Positions 54,019 through 61,693 of a stretch of 64,000 bases of DNA are shown piece after piece. How positions within the stretch are numbered: position 1 is the first letter of the stretch; every line of letters starts with the position of its first letter. Location of the stretch: contig CAVWGG010000006.1 of the NCBI GenBank assembly GCA_963754535.1, forward strand, positions 62,001 to 126,000. The letters are read 5' to 3'. A model generated the notes under the pieces. That model did no database searches. It was given only the letters and a program-made list of their open reading frames with translations, and had not been told where the DNA came from. The stretch is from RPQJ01 sp963754535 (GTDB lineage Bacteria > Pseudomonadota > Gammaproteobacteria > Steroidobacterales > Steroidobacteraceae). The position numbers and the translations under genes are program-made.

Positions 54019-55696
54019 TCAGGACGGATCGAGCACCGACAGGTCGGCCGGCGTATCGACGTCCTGCGCCGCGGACGGCATGGGCACGCCGATCACTCGC
54101 TCCGGATAGCGCGCAAGCACGGCACGAGCGCCGCGATCGCCCTGCAGCTCGGCGAGCTCCCGGAACAGGTCGGCAGGGAAGATGGCGGGAACACCGGTCG
54201 TGCCGGCGTACTGCGCGGCCACGATACGGTCGGGTTGCTGCTCCCAGCGTGAGACGAGTTGCCGCAGGTCGTCGGCTGTCACCGCGACCTGGTCCGCAAG
54301 TGCAATCAACGCGCCACGTGCATCGAAGGGCGCCTGCGCCAACCCCACGCGAATGGAACTGGCCAAGCCCGACGCATGATCCGGATTGAAGGCCACGTTC
54401 GCCGCCGCTGCGCGCACCAACGGCTCGAGGCGCTCGGCGTTCGCGCCGAGCACCACGGTCACAGCGTGCCGACGTTCCAGCTGCAAGACCGTGTCGAGCG
54501 TGCGCGCGAGCATGGGCCGTCCCGCAATGTCGGCGAGCTGCTTCGGCGAACCGAAACGTGAACGAACTGCCAGCCGCCAGCAGCATCACGTGCAGGCTCG
54601 ACGCGGCAGTGTTGCGATCGAGTGCCTGCCCGTGTCCCTTGCCGTGCAGGTGCGCCTGGATCTCCGCGGTGATCGCGAGCGCGATACTCGCCGGATCGCG
54701 CCCGCCGAGTTCGAGGCCGACCGGTGCATGCAGGCGCGCCCCGAACTTCGCCGCGGTTGCCGTCCCGAGGTCCGCCAGCAGTCGTTTGCGACGCGACGCG
54801 GGACCGAGCAATCCCACGTAGGGAATCTGCGTCGCGGCCAGTGCCTCGAGCGCCGCGAGGTCGGTCGCGATATGGTGGCTCATGACCACGGCGGCATCGA
54901 ACCGCGCCAGGTCCACGTGCTGCCCCAGTTGCAACGGCGTCGTCAGCAGCACGCGTCGTGCACGCGGAAATCGCGTCGGGTCAGCGTACGCCGGCCGATG
55001 ATCCGCCACGGTCACGCGCCATCCCAGCGTGGCACCGAACTCCACCACGGGCAGCGCGTCCGGACCACCGCCGATCAGCAGCAGTTCACGTGGGGCGCCT
55101 GTGGAGCAAAGAAACAGGCGCACGCGAGGACTGTCGAACTCGACGATCCCGGTGGTCGCTGAGGCCAGGTCGGTCCCGGCTTGCGCTGCCAGAAAGGCGG
55201 TCAGCCGTTCCGGCAATCCCTGCGGCTGGGCCGGACCGCCCGCTACCCAGAGCGTCGAGCCGACGGGCAGGTTCGTCACCTCGGAATCGAGCACGAAGGC
55301 ATACCGGGCACGCACGCGCTGCTCGAAACACCGTGACAGGGTGGCGAAGGGCTCCCAGTTCGCCGCGGGATCGAGCCGGACGAGCCAGACGTCCATGCCG
55401 CCTTCGCAGCCGGCGCCCAGGCCCCATAACAGGTCGTCGTCGCCGCCGTTGTCGTACCGGACCATTTTTGGAGTGCCCGTCTCGAGCACCGACGCCGCAT
55501 GTGCGGCAAGGTCGCCCTCGAGGCAGCCGCCGGAAAGGATCCCCTCGTAGCGACCACCGGAGCCGATCAGCATCTGTGCCCCCGCCTTGCGATAGGTCGA
55601 GCCCCGGGTGGCAACGACGGTCGCAAGCACCAGCGGCGTGCGCTCCGCGCGCGCCCGTTCGTACATCGGAGCCAATTGATGCAGTGATACATCCAT
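54019..55696 (-). CDS. xdhC: XdhC-MobA fusion for molybdenum cofactor maturation (one frameshift)
   Basis: Joined length about 558 residues. The first 370 are XdhC: N-terminal CoxI domain (LVLATVVATRGSTYRKAGAQ, ILSGGCLEGDLAAHA) and a Rossmann domain (LLLIGGGPDALPVVEFGATL, AAVVMSHHIATDLAALEAL). After a short linker comes a MobA/MocA-type nucleotidyltransferase (VMLLAAGSSSRFGSPKQLAD when one extra base near 54562 is removed, then GANAERLEPLVR, ALADQVAVTADDL). Together they would bind, modify and insert Mo cofactor into xanthine-dehydrogenase-type enzymes such as the IorAB encoded divergently 70 bases away. The single extra base is in a TT on the minus strand. Confidence 0.88.
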
Positions 55697-55766
55697 AAGA
55701 CGGCTTTATACTAAATTCCGCTCGCCGGCCCACCGGCAACTGCATTCCTGCGCCTGGGGAAACTCC

Positions 55767-56228
55767 ATGATTTCAATCTCGCTCAACGGCAAGACCGTCC
55801 AGTTGTCCGCAACACCCGACACCCCGCTGTTGTGGGCCTTGCGCGATGAACTGGGCTACACCGGAACCAAGTTCGGCTGCGGCATCGCGGCGTGCGGTGC
55901 GTGTACCGTGCACGTCGACGGCAAGGCGGTACGTGCCTGCGTGACCAAGATCGAATCGGTGGCTGGCAAGCAGGTCACCACGATCGAGGCCATGGATTCG
56001 GACCGGATCGGCCAGGCCCTGCAAGCGGCGTGGATCCGCAACGACGTGCCGCAATGCGGCTACTGCCAGAGCGGGCAGATCATGAGCGCGGCCGCATTGC
56101 TGGCGCGGAATCCCAAACCCAATGATGCCGACATCGACGCAGCCATGCGCCGGAACCTCTGCCGCTGCGGCACCTACAATCGCATTCGCGCCGCCATCAA
56201 GGATGCGGCCGCGACGCTCGGCGCCTGA
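55767..56228 (+). CDS. iorA: Isoquinoline 1-oxidoreductase-type [2Fe-2S] subunit
   Basis: 153 residues. The plant-type [2Fe-2S] cluster is in TKFGCGIAACGACTVHVDGK with a further cysteine, and the second, C-terminal [2Fe-2S] cluster in VPQCGYCQSGQIMSAAALL and RNLCRCGTYNRIRAAI. This is the small subunit of a molybdenum hydroxylase in the xanthine oxidase family, passing electrons from the molybdenum centre. The large subunit starts 15 bases after its stop, so the two form one operon. Divergent from xdhC-mobA, whose product probably matures the enzyme. Confidence 0.93.
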   Translation: MISISLNGKTVQLSATPDTPLLWALRDELGYTGTKFGCGIAACGACTVHVDGKAVRACVTKIESVAGKQVTTIEAMDSDRIGQALQAAWIRNDVPQCGYCQSGQIMSAAALLARNPKPNDADIDAAMRRNLCRCGTYNRIRAAIKDAAATLGA

Positions 56229-56243
56229 GGCACGGAGACAGCC

Positions 56244-58376
56244 ATGAGCACCAATACGCCCACCACTCGCCGCGATTTCCTCAAGGGCTCGGCCGCCGCC
56301 ACCGGCGCGCTGGTCATCGGGTTCACGCTGCCCATGACATCCCGGTTCGGTCAGGCTGCCGCAGCCGCATCAGGCACAGCCGCTGGCTTTGCGCCGAACG
56401 CCTTCCTGCGCATTGCCCCGAACGGAGTGGTCACGGTCATCTGCGGCCTGTCCGAGATGGGCCAGGGCGTGCACATGGGCATTGCCACGCTGGTGGCCGA
56501 AGAGCTCAACGCCGACTGGAAGAGCGTCAAGCTCGAACAGGCGCCGGTGGACAAGGCCTACAACAATCCATTGTTCGGCATGCAGGCCACCGGCGGCTCG
56601 ACCGCGATTCGCGGTCATTACGAACCGATGCGCAAGGCGGGCGCGGCTGCACGCGAAATGCTGGTTGCTGCGGCTGCCGCGCAATGGGGCGTCGATGCCG
56701 CCACGTGTCGAACGCAGGACGGCCGCGTCATGGGTCCCGACGGCAAGTCAGCCGGTTACGGAGAACTGGTGGCAGCGGCAGCGAAACTGCCGGTGCCGCA
56801 GAACCCCACCCTCAAGGACGCGAAAGATTTCCGCATCATCGGCAAGGGCCTCACCCGCATCGACACGCCCGCCAAGGTCAACGGCAGCGCGGACTTCGGC
56901 ATCGACGTGAAGTTGCCGGGACTCCTCACGGCCGTCATGGTGCACGCGCCGGTACCGGGCGCGAAGATCGTTGCAGTCGACGACGCAGCTGCGAAAGCGA
57001 TTCCGGGCGTGAAGCAGGTCGTGCAGATTCCGCAAGGCGTCGCCGTGCTGGCCGAAGGTTACTGGACTGCGCTGAAGGGCCGCGACGCATTGGTCGTAAA
57101 GTGGGACGACGGCCCGCTTGGCTCGTTGTCATCCGCAGGAATCTCGAAAATCCTGACCGACGCGACGACGAAGCCCGGTGTAGTCACACGCAGCGAGGGC
57201 GACGTCAGTGTCGCTGTCGCGAAGACGATCGAAGCCGTCTACGAAGCTCCCTATCTCGCGCACGCATGCATGGAGCCCATGAACTGCACGGCTTGGGTGC
57301 GCGCGGGCGAAGCCGAAGTCTGGGCGCCGACGCAGGGCCCGGGTCCGCACCAGGGAATCGTCGCGCAGTTGACAGGACTGCCGCTCGAGAAGGTACAGGT
57401 GCACACGACCTACCTCGGCGGCGGCTTCGGCCGTCGCTTTGCGCCGGACTTCGTCATCGCCGCTACGTTGATCTCGAAAGCGGCCGGTGCGCCGGTGAAA
57501 CTCGTCTACACGCGCGAGGACGACATGCGCGCGTGGTTCTACCGACCCGCATCGGTCACGCGTTTCACGGCCGGTCTCGACGCGGCCGGCAATCCGGTGT
57601 CATTCACCGCACGCGTTGCGTCGCCGGCACTGTCGATCGCCGCCGGGTTCGCCAAGGAACTGCCGAAAGGCATCGACGAAGCCGCGGTCGAAGGCATCAG
57701 CGACATGCTCTACGCGTTCCCCAACCTGCGCGTGGAATACGCGCGGGCGGAGCCCGGTGTTCAGTCCTGGTTCTGGCGCTCGGTCGGCCATTCGCAGAAC
57801 GTGTATTTCATCGAAGCGTTCATCGACGAAGTGGCGGCTGCCGCCGGCAAGGACCCCGTCGAGTTCCGCCGCGCACTGCTCGCCAGGCAACCGCGCCTGC
57901 GCGGCGTGCTGGATCTCGCAGCGGAGAAAGCCGGCTGGGGCTCGCCCCTGCCCAATGGCACCCATCGCGGCGTGGCGATCACGAACTGCTTCGGCAGCTT
58001 CGTCGCGCAGGTCGCAGAGGTCTCGATGGACGCAAGCGGCAAGCCGCGCGTACATCGAATCGTCGCGGCGGTGGACTGCGGTCGCACGGTGAATCCGGAC
58101 ATTATCCACCGCCAGGTCGAGGGCGCCGTCGTCTACGGACTCAGCGCCGCGCTGCACGAGAAGATCACGTTCAAGGATGGCCGTGTCGAGCAGTCGAATT
58201 TCGACGACTACCCGATGCTGCGCATGGACGCGATGCCCAGGGTCGAAGTGCACATCGTGCCGAGCACGGAGGCGCCGGGCGGCATCGGTGAACCGGGACT
58301 CCCGCCCGCAACTCCTGCCGTGGTCAACGCGATTTTTGCAGCGACGGGCAAGCGGATCCGGACGTTGCCGATCTAG
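56244..58376 (+). CDS. iorB: Isoquinoline 1-oxidoreductase-type molybdenum hydroxylase large subunit
   Basis: 710 residues. The N-terminus has a Tat signal (TTRRDFLKGSAAATGALVIG), so the folded complex is exported to the periplasm. The molybdopterin-binding blocks seen are FAPNAFLRIAPNGVVTVICG, YEAPYLAHACMEPMNCTAWV, APTQGPGPHQGIVAQLTG, LGGGFGRRFAPDFVIAATLI, and GGIGEPGLPPATPAVVNAIF with the catalytic glutamate. It hydroxylates N-heterocycles or aldehydes with water-derived oxygen. No separate FAD subunit is seen, as is usual for the IorAB type, and electrons presumably go to a cytochrome. It ends overlapping the stop of the minus-strand HNH gene by four bases. Confidence 0.93.
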   Translation: MSTNTPTTRRDFLKGSAAATGALVIGFTLPMTSRFGQAAAAASGTAAGFAPNAFLRIAPNGVVTVICGLSEMGQGVHMGIATLVAEELNADWKSVKLEQAPVDKAYNNPLFGMQATGGSTAIRGHYEPMRKAGAAAREMLVAAAAAQWGVDAATCRTQDGRVMGPDGKSAGYGELVAAAAKLPVPQNPTLKDAKDFRIIGKGLTRIDTPAKVNGSADFGIDVKLPGLLTAVMVHAPVPGAKIVAVDDAAAKAIPGVKQVVQIPQGVAVLAEGYWTALKGRDALVVKWDDGPLGSLSSAGISKILTDATTKPGVVTRSEGDVSVAVAKTIEAVYEAPYLAHACMEPMNCTAWVRAGEAEVWAPTQGPGPHQGIVAQLTGLPLEKVQVHTTYLGGGFGRRFAPDFVIAATLISKAAGAPVKLVYTREDDMRAWFYRPASVTRFTAGLDAAGNPVSFTARVASPALSIAAGFAKELPKGIDEAAVEGISDMLYAFPNLRVEYARAEPGVQSWFWRSVGHSQNVYFIEAFIDEVAAAAGKDPVEFRRALLARQPRLRGVLDLAAEKAGWGSPLPNGTHRGVAITNCFGSFVAQVAEVSMDASGKPRVHRIVAAVDCGRTVNPDIIHRQVEGAVVYGLSAALHEKITFKDGRVEQSNFDDYPMLRMDAMPRVEVHIVPSTEAPGGIGEPGLPPATPAVVNAIFAATGKRIRTLPI

Positions 58377-58747
58377 GGCTTGTTCAGCAGGGACGCCAGG
58401 TCCGCGAAAGGCGAGTGAGTGGCGCCGGCGCGGTCTTCCTCGCGCAACGCAGTGCCGCCCTGGTCGACGTAGCGCTGGTGCTCGTTGTCGTGGCAGTAGA
58501 GGCAGAGCAGTTCCCAGTTGCTGCCGTCAGACGGATTGTGCTCGTGGTCGTGGTTCTTGTGATGCACTGTGAGCTCGTGCAGGTTGGCCTGCGCAAACTC
58601 GCGGGCGCAGCGGCCGCAGATCCATGGGAACAGCTTCAAGGCCTGCGCACGGTATCCCTGCTCGCGCTGGTCCCGCGCACGGCGCGCGTCGGCGACGACG
58701 CGATCGAGCCGGCCCAGGTCGGGAGTGACGCGTTTGCGTGTTGTCAT
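58373..58747 (-). CDS. YajD-like HNH nuclease-domain protein
   Basis: 124 residues. The zinc/HNH features are ICGRCAREFAQANLHELTV, HHKNHDHEHNPSDGSNW, and ELLCLYCHDNEHQRYVD: two CxxC pairs hold a zinc and HH...N...H is the nuclease core. This is the YajD family of small HNH proteins, of uncertain biological role. ATG 58747 begins MTTRKRVTPDLGRLDRVVAD; the frame is open to 58894 without similarity. It stands alone, convergent with iorB. Confidence 0.87.
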   Translation of the reverse strand: MTTRKRVTPDLGRLDRVVADARRARDQREQGYRAQALKLFPWICGRCAREFAQANLHELTVHHKNHDHEHNPSDGSNWELLCLYCHDNEHQRYVDQGGTALREEDRAGATHSPFADLASLLNKP

Positions 58748-58908
58748 GCGGCGATTGTGCTCACGCGGGAGCGGATAAGAAAGGGCGTCCTGCCGCTTGC
58801 GGCGCCGGCCCGCCTCGACCGGACCCAGGCAAGTGTCCGGCACACTTCCACTCTCACGGGTTAAGCTACGGCCGCCGCAGGGGGTTCGCGGCACACTGAG
58901 CTTCGAGC

Positions 58909-59160
58909 ATGGCCGATATCTTCGTTTCCTATTCGCGTGCGGACCGAGCGCGCGTCGCGGCCCTGGTCGCGGCGATCGAGGCGCAAGGCTGGACGGTCTG
59001 GTGGGATTCCGCGATCAACACGGGCCAGGAATTCGACAGCCAGATCGAGAGTGAACTCGAGGCCGCCTATGCTGCGATCGTCGTCTGGACCCAGACGTCG
59101 GTCGCATCGCGCTGGGTGCGTGGCGAAGCGCGCGAAGCGGCCGACCGGGGCATCCTGGTG
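58909..59160 (+). pseudogene. TIR-domain protein, 5' fragment
   Basis: The first 84 or so residues are a TIR_2-type domain: MADIFVSYSRADRARVAALV, then IEAQGWTVWWDSAINTGQEF, AAIVVWTQTSVASRWVRGEA and REAADRGILVPV. The glutamate in the QIESELEAAYAA region is a candidate for NADase catalysis. After residue about 84 the TIR homology stops abruptly in mid-domain, and the downstream sequence belongs to a different, PhoX-like protein in another frame. Normal relatives carry a further 200 or more residues, often with an enzymatic or repeat domain. No partner gene suggesting a defence system is visible. Read as a broken gene or an assembly join. Confidence 0.75.
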
Positions 59161-59480
59161 CCGGTGCGGCGATCGGCACTGCCCTCACGAGCCCGGACAA
59201 CCTGGCGATCGACAAGGACGGCTTCATCTACATCGTCGAGGACCAGAACGGCGGCGTGAATTGCGACATCTGGCTGGCACGGGACCTGAACCTGGACGGG
59301 GACCTGACTGATCCGGGCGAGGGCCTCGCACGCTGGGCCTCGAACGGAACGCTGGGCTCGGAGTTCAGCGGCCTGTACTTCGATCCGCAGGACAAGCGGC
59401 GTGCGTGGGTAAACATCCAGCACCCGACCAGCGGCAATGACCGCACGATTGAAATCACGGTCCCTTACAAGAAGAAGTAG
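59161..59480 (+). pseudogene. PhoX / DUF839-like C-terminal remnant
   Basis: From 59161 a different frame reads LTSPDNLAIDKDGFIYIVED, then NCDIWLARDLNLDGDLTDPG, LARWASNGTLGSEFSGLYFD, and AWVNIQHPTSGNDRTIEITV, ending at 59480. This is the C-terminal end of PhoX-type alkaline phosphatases (DUF839), a calcium/iron periplasmic beta-propeller, in which SPDNLAID and NIQHPSSGND are conserved. About 105 residues are present; a full PhoX is 600-700. There is no start for it, since the sequence joins straight to the TIR domain. The missing N-terminal portion of PhoX is nowhere else in the window. Confidence 0.72.
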
Positions 59481-59496
59481 ACAACGTCTATCGGCT

Positions 59497-59526
59497 GGGT
59501 CACGGCGTCCTCCGGCGCCGTGGCCC
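59497..59526 (+). other. Hairpin downstream of the PhoX remnant
   Basis: An 11-base-pair stem (59497-59507 with 59516-59526, one G-T pair) around an eight-base loop. No T-tract follows, so a terminator is possible but not clear. The rest of the gap to 59722 shows nothing I can name, except a strong AAGGAGG before the next gene. Confidence 0.4.
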
Positions 59527-59722
59527 ACTGCGCATGCCGGCTTCCTGCCAACCCCGGCACACAGGGCTATAAGCTGTAGGACTGGCGACGACGCGCCAGC
59601 TGCGTGGTTTCAGGCCGAAAAAGCTGACTTCTACGGTTTCGCTCGCCGCGCCGAAGGCGTAGATTCAAACCGAGGCGCAACCCAAACCGCGCAGGTGAGT
59701 CATTGCCAAGGAGGTAGGACTC

Positions 59723-60028
59723 ATGGATACCAGCACCAGCACTGAACGACTCATGGCGGACCTGCAGGCTGTCGTCCGCGACACCGAGAATCTGCTGAAG
59801 GCAACGGCGGGCGATGCGAGCGAGCGTGCGACCAAGGCACGTGCGCATGCCGAGGAATCGCTCCACAAGGCTCGTGTCCGCATGAGCGAACTGGAGCACG
59901 ACCTCGCGACCCGGGCGCGGGAGGCCGCGCAGAAGACGAACACCTACGTCCACGAAAACCCCTGGCCGTCGATCAGCGTGGCCGCGGGGGTCGGGTTCCT
60001 GGTCGGACTGCTGCTCGGCCGACGCTGA
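59723..60028 (+). CDS. DUF883 / YqjD-ElaB-like membrane-anchored protein
   Basis: 101 residues. A helical, charged N-terminal region (ERLMADLQAVVRDTENLLKA, then ATKARAHAEESLHKARVRMS) is followed by one C-terminal membrane helix (WPSISVAAGVGFLVGLLLGR). The C-terminal GxxFLxGLLLGRR is typical of YqjD/ElaB/YgaM, which bind ribosomes at the membrane in stationary phase in E. coli. AAGGAGG lies before ATG 59723. It heads a three-gene group with the YqjE-like and YqjK-like genes. Confidence 0.9.
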   Translation: MDTSTSTERLMADLQAVVRDTENLLKATAGDASERATKARAHAEESLHKARVRMSELEHDLATRAREAAQKTNTYVHENPWPSISVAAGVGFLVGLLLGRR

Positions 60029-60047
60029 GCTCCGGTCGGCAGCGAGC

Positions 60048-60458
60048 ATGGCAATGGGCGATTCCGACGTACCCGGAAGGACGACCGGCGGGCTGTTCGA
60101 TTCCCTGCGCTCGCTCATGGCGACGCTGGTTGCGATGGCGCACACGCGGATCGAGTTGTTCGGCACGGAAGTCGAGGAAGAAATCCATCGCCTCCTGGCG
60201 TTGGCAGCCGGCGCGGTGATCGTGCTCGTGCTCGCAACCCTGGCACTGCTGTTCAGCGGGCTCGTCGTCATCGCAGCCTTCTGGGACACGCACCGTTTAG
60301 CCGCGGTCGTGGGCGTGGCCGCTGGCTTCAGTGCGCTCGCCGTCGTGTCGTACTTTGTCGTACGCAAGCAAACCCAGCGCCGATCACGGTTGTTGTCGGC
60401 GACCTTGGCCGAGCTCGAGCACGACCTGGAGAAGCTGGGCAGGCGGAGCCCGCCATGA
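60048..60458 (+). CDS. YqjE-like phage-holin-family membrane protein
   Basis: 136 residues. Two central membrane helices (LALAAGAVIVLVLATLALLF and AAVVGVAAGFSALAVVSYFV) and a cytoplasmic amphipathic segment (SLMATLVAMAHTRIELFGTE, VEEEIHRLL) mark the YqjE (putative Actinobacterial holin-X/DUF1469) family. The holin name is a domain label; nothing else phage-like is near. It follows the YqjD-like gene and overlaps the next gene start by four bases. ATG 60048 is used; ATG 60054 is also in frame. Confidence 0.85.
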   Translation: MAMGDSDVPGRTTGGLFDSLRSLMATLVAMAHTRIELFGTEVEEEIHRLLALAAGAVIVLVLATLALLFSGLVVIAAFWDTHRLAAVVGVAAGFSALAVVSYFVVRKQTQRRSRLLSATLAELEHDLEKLGRRSPP

Positions 60459-60748
60459 GTCGCCGCCAGGAGCTTGCCGCGCGGCGGGCAATGCTCGTCG
60501 CACGCTGTGAAACACAGCGCTGGGAACTCGCGATCGGCGCCGACGACCTGGCCCAGTCGCTGCGCACGGTCGACGCGGCGGTGGGTGTCGCGCGTCGGGT
60601 CGCGTCGCATCCGCTGCTGGTGGCCGGTGCGGTCGTGGCCGCCGTCGTCATCGTCCGTCCGCGTCGACTGCTGCAGGGGATTACCTGGGGGCTGTCGGCG
60701 GCCTTGGCCGCGCGTCGCGCATCGGCGTTGTTCAGTCCCGGCGCGTGA
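60455..60748 (+). CDS. YqjK-like protein
   Basis: 97 residues. An N-terminal arginine-rich helix (SRRQELAARRAMLVARCETQ) precedes a hydrophobic helix (HPLLVAGAVVAAVVIVRPRR) and a short C-terminal amphipathic segment. This pattern, third after YqjD and YqjE, fits the YqjK-like family. Function unknown. It overlaps the YqjE stop by four bases, so translation is coupled, and its end overlaps the end of the convergent VTT gene by 17 bases. Confidence 0.78.
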   Translation: MSRRQELAARRAMLVARCETQRWELAIGADDLAQSLRTVDAAVGVARRVASHPLLVAGAVVAAVVIVRPRRLLQGITWGLSAALAARRASALFSPGA

Positions 60749-61445
60749 GTCCCTGCGGCTGCTCGAGCCGTTCGTGCAGCACTCGCAGGGAATACAGGCT
60801 GAGCGCAGCGCCAAGCACTCCGCAGGCCACGAGCCAGCCGATGTGGCGATGGACCACGCCATTACCGAGCAGGACGGCGCCGGCAGCGTACGGCAGCTCT
60901 GCCAATGCCAGCGCCGTGAAGTAGGTGCGCAAGCGCACGTTGAGGTACCCGCAGAGGTAGCCGGGAATTTCCGAGGGCAGCGCAAGGCACAACAGCAGGA
61001 CCAGGGCGAACGTCACTTTGCCCGGGGCACGCTGCCGGTAGAAGTCGAACTGGCTGGAGGTGCTGGACGCCCCCCACGGCGGCCTGCGCAGGCTGCGACC
61101 CAGCGCATAGGTGCAGAGGCCTCCCAACAGCCAGCCGAGCCACAGCAGACCGAGGGTGGCCGTGGTGCCCCAGGTGTATATGGCCGGCGGCAGCAGCAGT
61201 GCGCTGGAGAAGAACGCGAGGATGGCCGACAACGCCGCGAGCCCGACGAACGCGACGGCACCAAGGTACGGATGGCCGGCAAGCAGCGGTTCTGCCGCGA
61301 GCAGCGCCCGCTGCAAGCCCGCGTAGACCGCGTCGGCGGACAGCAACAGGGCGAGGGACGTGCAGATCAGCGCGACGACTGCGGCCCGGCCCCAACTGCG
61401 AATGCGGGGCTTCGAGGCAACGGCGTGGCGCGGCGACTCAGTCAT
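60732..61445 (-). CDS. VTT-domain (TVP38/TMEM64/DedA-related) membrane protein
   Basis: 237 residues with about six membrane helices. The VTT/SNARE-associated block is visible: FVGLAALSAILAFFSSALLL, TTATLGLLWLGWLLGGLCTY, and ALVLLLCLALPSEIPGYLCG, the last being the central reentrant-like segment. Family members are tied to lipid scrambling or membrane homeostasis; a specific role cannot be inferred. ATG 61445 is used; the frame continues to 61535 without similarity. It is convergent with the YqjK-like gene and divergent from the peptide transporter gene. Confidence 0.82.
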   Translation of the reverse strand: MTESPRHAVASKPRIRSWGRAAVVALICTSLALLLSADAVYAGLQRALLAAEPLLAGHPYLGAVAFVGLAALSAILAFFSSALLLPPAIYTWGTTATLGLLWLGWLLGGLCTYALGRSLRRPPWGASSTSSQFDFYRQRAPGKVTFALVLLLCLALPSEIPGYLCGYLNVRLRTYFTALALAELPYAAGAVLLGNGVVHRHIGWLVACGVLGAALSLYSLRVLHERLEQPQGLTRRD

Positions 61446-61693
61446 CGGTTCGCGGCCACGGTGTGCGGACGACCCGTACCGGGGAAATCCAGGCTCGGGT
61501 CTTGTCGGGAACGACCCTCTCCGTGGCCGTCTCACGATGTAACGTTAACAGCGATGCCCCTCGGCGCGCTCCGCCGGAATCTGCGTACTGGCAGCAGAGT
61601 GCGAATCCCTGCGGGAGCGCGAATCCTCAATTGCGGGCCGGCTCAGCTATGATCTGGCCAACGCCGCCCGGCTGGCGATCAAAGGCAGTCCGA

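Noticed and set aside
55697..55766. Additional FNR box between xdhC-mobA and iorA
   Set aside because: No TTGAC-N4-RTCAA match with fewer than two mismatches in this gap.
58909..59480. TIR-based antiphage defence system
   Set aside because: Only a partial TIR domain is present, no partner gene of a known or plausible system, and the downstream piece is from a phosphatase family.
60048..60458. Prophage remnant because of the holin-family name
   Set aside because: The gene sits in a YqjD/YqjE/YqjK-like group of housekeeping membrane proteins; no phage genes or att sites nearby.
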